A stretch of 64,000 bases of DNA, taken from Deltaproteobacteria bacterium. GTDB lineage: Bacteria; Myxococcota; Myxococcia; Myxococcales; SZAS-1. The DNA is taken from positions 1 through 64,000 of the forward strand of contig JAFEBB010000024.1 of NCBI GenBank assembly GCA_018266075.1, given 5' to 3'. This document shows positions 49,195 to 56,101 of the stretch, one piece after another. The notes beneath the pieces are model-generated. The model searched no databases. It had not been told where the DNA came from and worked only from the letters and a program-made list of their open reading frames with translations. A program made the translations under genes and the position numbers. Numbering within the stretch: the stretch's first letter is position 1; the number at the start of each line of letters is the position of its first letter.

Positions 49195-51120
49195 CTACGG
49201 CGCCGCGCTGCACACCAGCACGCTGGGGATGCAGCCGCGGGTGTAGATGCAGTCCTTGTGCTGCTCGCAGCGGGTGAAGTCGGGGCACTGGCCGCCGATG
49301 ATGTAGCCGCCGCCGTCGACCAGCTCATCCTGGCTGCAGCCGCAGCTCTGCGGCCCGCCGCCGTCCGGGTAGATGTTGCAGTGGCCGAGCGTGCTCACCC
49401 CGCCGTCGGGGTAGTTCTCGTCGCAGTCGGTGTCCTGGCTGCAGCGCGCCTGCACGCCGCCGAACTGCCAGTTGCGCGGGCACTCCGTCGCGTACTGCGC
49501 GGCGATCACGCAGTCGTTCACCGGGTTGCCCGACGAGTCCTGTGCGTAGGGGATGCACATGTTGGGCGAGCCGAGCACGTCGAAGTTGGGGATGCCGAAG
49601 TCCGCGCTGCACGTGTAGAAGTCGAGGATCACTGGGCCGCCGTCGGGGAAGTTGGCGTTGCCCGTCTGGCAGCCGGTGTTGCAGAACGGCGGATCCGGCG
49701 CGAGGTAGAACTCGCCCGCGTCCACGCCGCCCGGGCACACGTTGGGCAGGTGGGTGAGGTCGGCGAAGCCCGAGTCCGGGTTGTAGCCGGTGTGATCGCG
49801 GTCCTCGCCGCAGCAGAGCTGATCCGTGGCGCCGTGGCTGGCGCCGCCGCGCTCCACGCAGTTCTTCTCGATGCACGCGTTGCTCACGCACTTGTACGAG
49901 GTGGACGAGCCCGAGGGCGGCTGGCAGTCGTGGTCGCCGTAGGGCTTGCCGGTGAGCGGGTTGGTGCCGTCGCGGCAGTCGTACTGGCAATCGAAGCTGT
50001 AGATGGCGCAGTAGCCCGCGTAGACGCCGCCGTCCGAGGTGCGCGGACACTCCACGTCGTCCATGCAGCCGCCGCCGTCGGGCTGCGACACCGGCCGGCA
50101 GCGGTGCTCGCCCGAGCGCTCCTGCACGCACGCGAAGGTGAGGCCGTCCTGGGCGCCGAGCGCAGCGCAGTCCACGCCGCCCGCGGCATCGCACGGCCGG
50201 CCACACGTTCCCACGCCGTAGCGCGCCAGGCCCGCGTCGGGGAGCACGTCGGCGGGGATGACGTTGCACACGTCGCCGGGCGGGCAGTTGTTGCTCTGGC
50301 CCTGGAGGTAGTCGAAGGTGCAGAACTGCTTGCACACGCCGCTGCTCGCGTCGCAGTAGTAGCCGGGGCCGATGGTCTGCAGGCAGTCGCCGTCGGAGGC
50401 GCAGGGCGCGAAGTTCACGCAGGTGCCGGTGGGCGGCTGGCAGGTGCCGCTGTTCGGATCCGCGACGTAGCCGAACGGGCAGCCCTGGCTCGACGCGTTC
50501 CGCAAGCAGAACGAGCCCGCGTCGCCCACCTGCGCACACTGCGCGGGGTACACGTAGTTCGACGGGTTGCAGTCGCCGGAGCCCTCGGGGCACGGGTTGC
50601 ACTCCGAGGAGTTGTCGCAGGGCGCGCAGGTCTGGCGCACGCGGCGGCACACGCCCGGGCCCCGGCCGCCGTCGCTGGTGGTGCAGCGGCAGCGGCTGCC
50701 GAGGTCGTTGCAGTAGCCGCCGTCCTCGACGCTGTCGTTGCAGGCATCGACGGGCGAGGCGACCACGGAGTCGTCGCAGTCCTTCGCGGTCACGCAGTGG
50801 CCGCTCGCCTCGTCGCAGCGCAGGCCCGCGGCACAGAGGTCGTCGTAGAGGCAGGGCGCGTCGCAGAAGCCGCTGCCGCCCGGCTGCGCGTTGCAGACCT
50901 GGGGCGCGGTGCACTGGAGATCGGTGGTGCACGGCGTGGGGCCGGCGTCGCCCGTGCTGCCGGTGCTGCCCGTGCTGGTGCCCGTGGACGCGGTGGTGCC
51001 CGTGGTCGAGCCGCTCCCCGTGGAGCCGGTGCTGCTCGAGGAGCTGCTGCTCTTGCCCTTGCAGCCGGCGGCGAAGGCGAGCACGGCGAGGCTGGCGAGC
51101 AGGAAGGCGGAAGAACGCAT
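49195..51120 (-). CDS. Large cysteine-rich lipoprotein
   Basis: 641 residues from the ATG at 51120 (GAGGA 4 bases upstream). Signal peptide with lipobox FAAGC, a Ser/Gly/Thr linker (about 24-60), then about 580 residues with some 60 cysteines in irregular disulfide-rich modules (CTTDLQCTAPQVCNAQPGG, CASDGDCLQTIG, CSQDTDCDENYPDGG) of a kind common in myxobacterial surface lipoproteins. Repeated D-G-G and C-x-x-D elements could bind Ca. No enzyme domain. The convergent PEGA gene ends six bases before its stop. Confidence 0.8.
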   Translation of the reverse strand: MRSSAFLLASLAVLAFAAGCKGKSSSSSSSTGSTGSGSTTGTTASTGTSTGSTGSTGDAGPTPCTTDLQCTAPQVCNAQPGGSGFCDAPCLYDDLCAAGLRCDEASGHCVTAKDCDDSVVASPVDACNDSVEDGGYCNDLGSRCRCTTSDGGRGPGVCRRVRQTCAPCDNSSECNPCPEGSGDCNPSNYVYPAQCAQVGDAGSFCLRNASSQGCPFGYVADPNSGTCQPPTGTCVNFAPCASDGDCLQTIGPGYYCDASSGVCKQFCTFDYLQGQSNNCPPGDVCNVIPADVLPDAGLARYGVGTCGRPCDAAGGVDCAALGAQDGLTFACVQERSGEHRCRPVSQPDGGGCMDDVECPRTSDGGVYAGYCAIYSFDCQYDCRDGTNPLTGKPYGDHDCQPPSGSSTSYKCVSNACIEKNCVERGGASHGATDQLCCGEDRDHTGYNPDSGFADLTHLPNVCPGGVDAGEFYLAPDPPFCNTGCQTGNANFPDGGPVILDFYTCSADFGIPNFDVLGSPNMCIPYAQDSSGNPVNDCVIAAQYATECPRNWQFGGVQARCSQDTDCDENYPDGGVSTLGHCNIYPDGGGPQSCGCSQDELVDGGGYIIGGQCPDFTRCEQHKDCIYTRGCIPSVLVCSAAP

Positions 51121-51245
51121 ATCGTCCTCGGGGCGGGCGAGCGAGCGCGCACCTTGCCACAAACGACCAAGATCGTGAACCGGACGCGAACCCCACTCCC
51201 CGCTTCGTCTCCGTCGCACGCGGAGAGGAGGGCCCAGTTGGTCAT

Positions 51246-51259
51246 TAACTTTTTGATTA
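51246..51259. repeat. Palindromic site, one mismatch (TAAC-N6-ATTA)
   Basis: TAAC TTTTTG ATTA in the divergent gap between the cysteine-rich lipoprotein (51120) and moaX (51339). It differs from the consensus TAAC-N6-GTTA at one base and lies in the most AT-rich part of this 218-base gap. Confidence 0.35.
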
Positions 51260-51338
51260 CAGATCACACTCCCCTTCCCCGCGTAGGACGGGCTGCGAAG
51301 CGTCCCCTCCACGGGAGAAGGGGTCGGGGGGATGGAGT

Positions 51339-52001
51339 TTGTTGATCTCACTCCGCTACTTCGCCGCCGCCCGCGAGCGCACCGGCCTGAACCGCGAGCA
51401 GCTCGAGCTCGCGTCGAACGCGACCGTTGCCAACCTCCTCGACGTGCTCGCGGCGCGGCACCCTGCCCTCGCGCCGCTGCTCCCGAGATTGCGCGTGGCC
51501 GTGAACCAGGAGTTCGCGCAGCCCGAGACCACCATCCCCGATGGCGCTGAAGTCGCGCTCATCCCGCCCGTCGCCGGCGGCGTGGAGCTGCCACGCGTGC
51601 GCGTGACGAGCGAGAAGCTTTCCCTCGATGCGGTGGTCGACGCCGTCCGCGGTCCAGGCCAGGGCGGCATCGTCACCTTCACCGGCAGCGTTCGCGAGCA
51701 GAGCCGGGGCAAGACCGTCCTGCGGCTGGAGTACGAGGCCTACGCCGACATGGCCGAGAAGGTGCTCGCGCGCATCGTGGAGCAAGCGCGCGAGCGCTTT
51801 GGCGCCAGCGTGGCCATCCACCACCGCACGGGGGCGCTGGAGATCGGCGATGTCGCCGTGGTCATCGCTGCCGCAGCCGCGCATCGGGCCGAGGCGTTCG
51901 ACGCCTGCCGCTTCGCGATCGAGGAGCTGAAGAAGGACGTGCCCATCTGGAAGAAGGAATTCACCACCGACGGCGACGTCTGGGTGGGGCTCGGGCCTTG
52001 A
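51339..52001 (+). CDS. moaX: Molybdopterin synthase, MoaD-MoaE fusion
   Basis: 220 residues. The first 81 form a complete MoaD ubiquitin-like domain ending in VALIPPVAGG with the double Gly at 80-81; the rest (about 88-220) is MoaE with FTGSVREQSRGK, RTGALEIGDVAV and the active-site Lys stretch ELKKDVPIWKKEF. MoaD must end in a free GG to carry the thiocarboxylate that donates sulfur to precursor Z. Here it is internal, as in mycobacterial MoaX, which is cut after the GG. The start is TTG (51339 or 51342; GGAG is just upstream), so exact start is uncertain. Confidence 0.88.
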   Translation: MLISLRYFAAARERTGLNREQLELASNATVANLLDVLAARHPALAPLLPRLRVAVNQEFAQPETTIPDGAEVALIPPVAGGVELPRVRVTSEKLSLDAVVDAVRGPGQGGIVTFTGSVREQSRGKTVLRLEYEAYADMAEKVLARIVEQARERFGASVAIHHRTGALEIGDVAVVIAAAAAHRAEAFDACRFAIEELKKDVPIWKKEFTTDGDVWVGLGP

Positions 52002-52031
52002 AGCGAGCGACGCCCGCATCGGCCGAACGAG

Positions 52032-52059
52032 AGCCACGAGCCACGAGCCACGAGCCACG
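52032..52059. repeat. Heptamer-built intergenic element D
   Basis: Four perfect AGCCACG units in tandem between moaX and the peroxiredoxin gene, preceded by CGAACGAG. The flanking GAAC/CGTTCG end resembles the ends of elements A and F. Confidence 0.8.
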
Positions 52060-52156
52060 GCACCGCACATTCGGTTGACGCAGTGTGGCGAAGAAGCGGT
52101 CGCCTCGATTATCTTCCCGCTCGCACCAAACCTGACCCGATCAAGGAGCGACACAC

Positions 52157-52786
52157 ATGGCGCTGCGCCTGGGCGATACCGCCCCCGATTTCTCCGCTGA
52201 CACGACCTCTGGCCCCATCAAGTTCCACGAGTGGATGGGCAACAACTGGGCGGTGCTCTTCTCGCACCCCAAGGACTTCACGCCGGTTTGCACCACCGAG
52301 CTGGGCCGGGTGGCCAAGCTGAAGAGCGAGTTCGACAAGCGCGGGGTGAAGGTCATCGGCCTCTCGGTCGATCCGGTCGACTCGCACGCCAAGTGGGCCA
52401 AGGACATCGAGGAGACGCAGGGCACCGCGCTCAACTTCCCGGTCATCGCCGACGGGAACAAGAACGTGGCCACGCTCTACGACATGATCCACCCCAACGC
52501 CTCGGACACCCTTCCGGTGCGCTCGGTCTTCGTGATTGGCCCGGACAAGAAGGTGAAGCTGATGATCACCTACCCCGCCAGCACGGGCCGCAACTTCGAC
52601 GAGCTCCTGCGGGTGATCGACTCGCTGCAGCTCACGGCCAAGCACCGCGTGGCCACGCCGGCCGACTGGAAGCAGGGCCAGGACGTGATCATCAGCGGCG
52701 CCGTGAACGACGAAGAGGCCCAGAAGATCTTCCCGGGCTATAAGACGCTCAAGCCGTACCTGCGCGTCACGCCGCAGCCCAAGTAA
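52157..52786 (+). CDS. 1-Cys peroxiredoxin (Prx6 type)
   Basis: 209 residues; AAGGAG lies 8 bases before the ATG. It reduces H2O2 and alkyl hydroperoxides. The peroxidatic Cys45 is in DFTPVCTTELG, with the catalytic Thr two positions before and a conserved Arg in LPVRSVF near 120. The long C-terminal part (from about residue 165, RVATPADWKQGQDVII) is the dimerisation region of the Prx6 subfamily, which uses one cysteine and an external reductant. Intrinsic terminator at 52815-52845. Confidence 0.95.
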   Translation: MALRLGDTAPDFSADTTSGPIKFHEWMGNNWAVLFSHPKDFTPVCTTELGRVAKLKSEFDKRGVKVIGLSVDPVDSHAKWAKDIEETQGTALNFPVIADGNKNVATLYDMIHPNASDTLPVRSVFVIGPDKKVKLMITYPASTGRNFDELLRVIDSLQLTAKHRVATPADWKQGQDVIISGAVNDEEAQKIFPGYKTLKPYLRVTPQPK

Positions 52787-52797
52787 CCAAACGGTTA
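52784..52797. repeat. 14-bp palindromic site TAAC-N6-GTTA (exact copy 6)
   Basis: TAAC CAAACG GTTA; the first three bases are the stop codon of the peroxiredoxin gene. Confidence 0.65.
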
Positions 52798-52814
52798 TTT
52801 CGAGCATCATCACG

Positions 52815-52850
52815 AAGAGCCGATCCAGAAATGGGTCGGCTCTTTCGTCT
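52815..52850 (+). terminator. Intrinsic terminator of the peroxiredoxin gene
   Basis: AGAGCCGATCCA (52816-52827) pairs with TGGGTCGGCTCT (52832-52843) with one G-U pair around a GAAA loop, followed by TTCGTCTTTCG. Confidence 0.85.
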
Positions 52851-52871
52851 TTCGAAGTTCAATCGGGCAAC

Positions 52872-52980
52872 AGCTCTGGGGCTGGGGGCTCGGGGCTGGG
52901 GCCTGGTAACGGGTGCTCGTCGGCCATGAGCTCTTGGCCGTCCGGCCAAGCCCAAGCCCCCAGCCCCCAGCCCCACAGCT
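52872..52980. repeat. Heptamer-built inverted repeat element E
   Basis: A 35-base left arm (52872-52906: AGCTCTGGGGCTGGGGGCTC and onward) and a 35-base right arm (52946-52980) are inverted with 31 of 35 matches, separated by 39 bases. Both arms are built of 7-bp G/C-rich steps (GGGGCTG, GGGGCTC, GGGGCTG, GGGCCTG on the left). It fills most of the gap between the convergent peroxiredoxin and cyclase genes and could form a large cruciform or RNA hairpin. Confidence 0.75.
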
Positions 52981-52999
52981 TTTCTCGCTCTGTTCCGGC

Positions 53000-54010
53000 T
53001 CAGCCCTGAATGACCCGGTTCCGACCCGAGCCCTTGGCCGCGTACAGCGCCTCATCCGCGCGCCGGAGCAGCTCGTCATCGGGCTCGTTCTCGCGCACCT
53101 GCGCCACGCCGAACGATGCCGTGACCTTCAGCTTCTGATCACTCCACGGCAGCGACAGGCCCTGCACCGCCGCGCGCACGCGCTCCGCGGTCTGCACCGC
53201 GCCGGCCAGCGCGGTCTTGGGCAAGAGCACCAGGAACTCTTCGCCGCCGTACCGCACCAGGCCATCGACCTCGCGCACGGTCGCCTGGGCCACGCGCACG
53301 ACTTCCTTCAGCACGAAGTCGCCGGCGGGGTGGCCGTGCTTGTCGTTCAAGGCCTTGAAGTGATCGAGGTCGAAGAGCACCAGCGAGAACGGATCGCCGT
53401 AGCGCCGCGCGCGATCGATCTCCTCGGGCAGGCGCTGGTACAGGTACTGCCGGTTGTAGGCCTTGGTCAGCGAGTCGGTGATCGAGAGTCGGTAGAGCCG
53501 CGCGTTCTCGATGTCTTTCACAATTGACCCGCCGAGGTACGCGAGCAGCTCCTGGTGATCGCTGGCGAACGCGTCGTGGCGCGCGCTGGTCACGGTGATG
53601 ACGCCGATGACACCGTCGCGCGTGGCCAGCGGCACCGCAAGCAGGCTCTCGATGTTGGCGGCCTGGCCGTCGAGCTTCTTGAAGCGCGCGTCGGCGGACA
53701 CGTCGGTGATGAGCGCGGGCGCGCCGTGCTCCGCCACCCAGCCCGCCACGCCCTCGCCCACCTTGAAGCGGATCTCCGCCTCGTCCTCCGCGGGCAGGCC
53801 ATGGCTGGCCTTGCAGAGCAGCTCCTGACGGGCGTCGTCGAGGAGCATGATCGAGCACGCATCCGCGCCGACGAGGTCCACGGCGCTGGTCGCCACGGCG
53901 CGCAAGAGATCCGGGAGCGCGGCGCCCGAGTTCACCAGCTTGGTGAGCTGGAAGAGCACGCCGAAGATGCGCTTGTACCGCCCCTGGCTGAACTCGGGCA
54001 TCTCGGCCAT
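53000..54010 (-). CDS. GAF-GGDEF diguanylate cyclase
   Basis: 336 residues. A GAF domain (about 20-170; ADACSIMLLDDARQELL, VGEGVAGWVAE) precedes a GGDEF domain (about 175-335). The active site is GGEEF in RYGGEEFLVLLPK, and REVD lies five residues earlier as an I-site. It makes c-di-GMP, probably in response to a ligand or oxidation of the GAF domain. No transmembrane helix, so it is cytoplasmic. Downstream in the same direction, starting 9 bases after its upstream neighbour hpt. Confidence 0.93.
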   Translation of the reverse strand: MAEMPEFSQGRYKRIFGVLFQLTKLVNSGAALPDLLRAVATSAVDLVGADACSIMLLDDARQELLCKASHGLPAEDEAEIRFKVGEGVAGWVAEHGAPALITDVSADARFKKLDGQAANIESLLAVPLATRDGVIGVITVTSARHDAFASDHQELLAYLGGSIVKDIENARLYRLSITDSLTKAYNRQYLYQRLPEEIDRARRYGDPFSLVLFDLDHFKALNDKHGHPAGDFVLKEVVRVAQATVREVDGLVRYGGEEFLVLLPKTALAGAVQTAERVRAAVQGLSLPWSDQKLKVTASFGVAQVRENEPDDELLRRADEALYAAKGSGRNRVIQG

Positions 54011-54019
54011 GGGTCGACT

Positions 54020-54562
54020 CTACCGCCGCATCACGCCGATGAACGGCAGGTTGCGGAACTTCTCGTCGAAGTCGAGGCCGTAGCCGACCACGAACTCGTC
54101 GGGGATCACGAAGCCCTTGTAGCCGATCGGGATCTTCACCTTCGCGCGCGAGGGCTTCTCGAGCAGCGTGCAGATCTTCACCGACGCCGGCTTGCGCGTC
54201 TTCAAGTTCTCGAGGAGGAACTGCATGGTGAGCCCGGTGTCGACGATGTCCTCGACCACCAGCACGTGCGCTCCTTCAATGGGCCGCGAGAGGTCACTGG
54301 TGATGCGCACCACGCCGCTCGACTCCGTGCCCGAGCCGTAGGAGCTCAGCCCGAGAAAGTCGATGGAGAGCGGCAGGTCGATCTGGCGGACGAGGTCGGA
54401 GAAAAAGAGCACCGAGCCCTTGAGCACGCCGACGACCACGAGATTCTGGCCCTTGTAGTCGCGGGTGATCTCGGCGCCGAGCTCTCGGAGGCGAGCCTGG
54501 AGCTTCGCCTCGTCGAACATCACGTTGACCTGGTTGTCGTAAAAAGCCATCGCGCGATCCAA
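54020..54562 (-). CDS. hpt: Hypoxanthine phosphoribosyltransferase
   Basis: 180 residues, full length. It makes IMP (and GMP) from hypoxanthine (guanine) and PRPP. The PRPP-binding motif VLVVEDIVDTGLT lies near residue 100, the purine-binding GYGLDFDEKFRNLPFIGVM at the end, and SSYGSGTESSG in the flexible loop. Its start codon is directly next to the upp-like stop (54562/54563), and the cyclase gene follows after 9 bases, so it belongs to a nucleobase-salvage transcription unit. Confidence 0.95.
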   Translation of the reverse strand: MDRAMAFYDNQVNVMFDEAKLQARLRELGAEITRDYKGQNLVVVGVLKGSVLFFSDLVRQIDLPLSIDFLGLSSYGSGTESSGVVRITSDLSRPIEGAHVLVVEDIVDTGLTMQFLLENLKTRKPASVKICTLLEKPSRAKVKIPIGYKGFVIPDEFVVGYGLDFDEKFRNLPFIGVMRR

Positions 54563-55378
54563 TCAGACGTAGGCGTTGTTCATGATCTCCCCGAAGCCGC
54601 CGCCGCCGGGGACGATGTACTGCTTGTCGGAGAGCCCGCGCTCCTTGTCCCAGTGCGTGCCGGGGATGGTGCTGAAGATCTCCGGCGGCGAGAGGCCGCG
54701 GTCGATGCGGATGGCGTACACGAGCACGTCGGGGTGCTCGGTGGTGATCCGCTTCAGGTACTCGGGTGTAACAATCATGTTAATACATACGAACTTGCGC
54801 GCGGTGCCCTGGACCTTGTCCTTGTAGGTCTTGATGGCCGTGGACAGCGAGCCACCCGTGGCGCCCATGGGATCCGGGAAGAGGACGAAGGCGTCGTCGA
54901 TGTCGCCGCCGATCTTGGCGCCGCCGATGCCCGCGCCCACCACCTGCTCGCTCTCGCCCAGCAGCCGGCTCATGATGATGTGGTCCTGCCGCACCAGCCG
55001 CGGATCGAGGATGCCGTTGAGCAGGTCGTAGGTGACCTGCGAGGGCAGCGTGCCGGCGCGGGCGATGTTCACCACCACGGCGCGCGTGTTCTTGGCGATG
55101 AGCTGGCCGTGGAAGATGCCCTGCGGCGTGTGGTCCACCATGCGCGTGGGCACGGACACCTCGACGCGCGGGAAGGCGTGGCTCACCACCAGCCGCGCGA
55201 GCTCGCCGTACAGCGCGCCCACCAGCCGGTTGATCTCCGGCTGGATGGTCTCCTTCGCGCAGAGCGACGCGAGCTGGGTGAGCATGAACGGATCGGCCAC
55301 GATGTGGACGTTCGGTCCGTACTTGTGCTCGAGCTCGGTGAGGCGGAACGGCACCTGGTCGTAGACGTGATCGCGCAT
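54563..55378 (-). CDS. upp: Uracil phosphoribosyltransferase-like protein
   Basis: 271 residues from the ATG at 55378, longer than typical Upp (about 208). It should form UMP from uracil and PRPP. The phosphate-binding loop PDPMGATGGSLSTAIKT matches the Upp DPMLATGGS signature, and NIARAGTLPS with a downstream NGILDPRLVRQDHIIM fits the family. The C terminus is extended and ends VPGGGGFGEIMNNAYV. Together with hpt and tdk it covers pyrimidine and purine base salvage. An exact TAAC-N6-GTTA site (54769-54782) lies inside the gene. Confidence 0.8.
   Translation of the reverse strand: MRDHVYDQVPFRLTELEHKYGPNVHIVADPFMLTQLASLCAKETIQPEINRLVGALYGELARLVVSHAFPRVEVSVPTRMVDHTPQGIFHGQLIAKNTRAVVVNIARAGTLPSQVTYDLLNGILDPRLVRQDHIIMSRLLGESEQVVGAGIGGAKIGGDIDDAFVLFPDPMGATGGSLSTAIKTYKDKVQGTARKFVCINMIVTPEYLKRITTEHPDVLVYAIRIDRGLSPPEIFSTIPGTHWDKERGLSDKQYIVPGGGGFGEIMNNAYV
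54769..54782. repeat. 14-bp palindromic site TAAC-N6-GTTA (exact copy 7, inside the upp-like gene)
   Basis: TAAC AATCAT GTTA on the plus strand. On the coding strand it spells I-N-M-I-V-T using ATT, ATT, GTT and ACA codons, again uncommon for this gene. Confidence 0.6.
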
Positions 55379-55424
55379 GGGTGTGCGCCAGTTAGCACGG
55401 ACGCGTGTGGGTGATCCACGGCTC

Positions 55425-55465
55425 CCCAATCGCGGGCCGTGGGTCGTGGGCCGTGGGTCGTTCGG
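55425..55465. repeat. Heptamer-built intergenic element F
   Basis: CCCAATC, GCGGGCC, GTGGGTC, GTGGGCC, GTGGGTC, then GTTCGG. It matches element A in reverse orientation at 36 of 40 bases and abuts the tdk stop codon. Confidence 0.75.
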
Positions 55466-56062
55466 CTACAGCAGATCGAGGGTCTGCGGCGGCGCGCCTT
55501 CCACCGGCTCCGCCACGTGGCACTTGCGGCAGCGCGCCTCGTAGTCGCCGGCGGCGCCCACCACCACGCGCGCGGTGTCGCTCACGATGCGCTGCGAGCG
55601 GTTCGCCGGGTTCCCGCACACCATGCAGATGGCGAGCTCCTTGGTGATGTACTCGGAGATCGCGAGCAGCTGCGGCATGGGCTCGAACGGCTTGCCACGG
55701 AAGTCCTGGTCGAGGCCGGCGCAGAGCACGCGCAGGCCCTTCTTCGCCAGCGCCTCCACCACCGGAATCAGCTCCATGCCGAAGAACTGCACCTCGTCGA
55801 TGCCTACGACCTCCGTCGCGGGATCGAGGTTCTGCAGGATCTCCTCGGCGCGCTCGATGGGCCGCGAGTCAATCGTCTGCGACGAGTGCGAGACGACCTT
55901 CACCTCGTCGTAGCGCTTGTCGATCTTGGGCTTGAAGACCTGCACGTTCTTCTTGGCGATCTGCGCGCGCTTGAGCCGGCGAATGAGCTCCTCGGTCTTG
56001 CCCGAGAACATCGAGCCGCAGATGACCTCGATCCAGCCGGTGTCGCGCGGGAAGGCGTGCAT
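55466..56062 (-). CDS. tdk: Thymidine kinase
   Basis: 198 residues, type II thymidine kinase. It makes dTMP from thymidine and ATP. Signatures: GSMFSGKTEEL (P-loop), VGIDEVQFF (Walker B), GLDQDFRG and a zinc site of CMVCG and CRKC near the C terminus. It reads toward the upp-like gene after element F, so the salvage run is tdk, (element F), upp, hpt, then the cyclase. Confidence 0.95.
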   Translation of the reverse strand: MHAFPRDTGWIEVICGSMFSGKTEELIRRLKRAQIAKKNVQVFKPKIDKRYDEVKVVSHSSQTIDSRPIERAEEILQNLDPATEVVGIDEVQFFGMELIPVVEALAKKGLRVLCAGLDQDFRGKPFEPMPQLLAISEYITKELAICMVCGNPANRSQRIVSDTARVVVGAAGDYEARCRKCHVAEPVEGAPPQTLDLL

Positions 56063-56101
56063 GCGGTTCGCACTATCCGGATTTCGACCGAACAGATCAA
56101 C

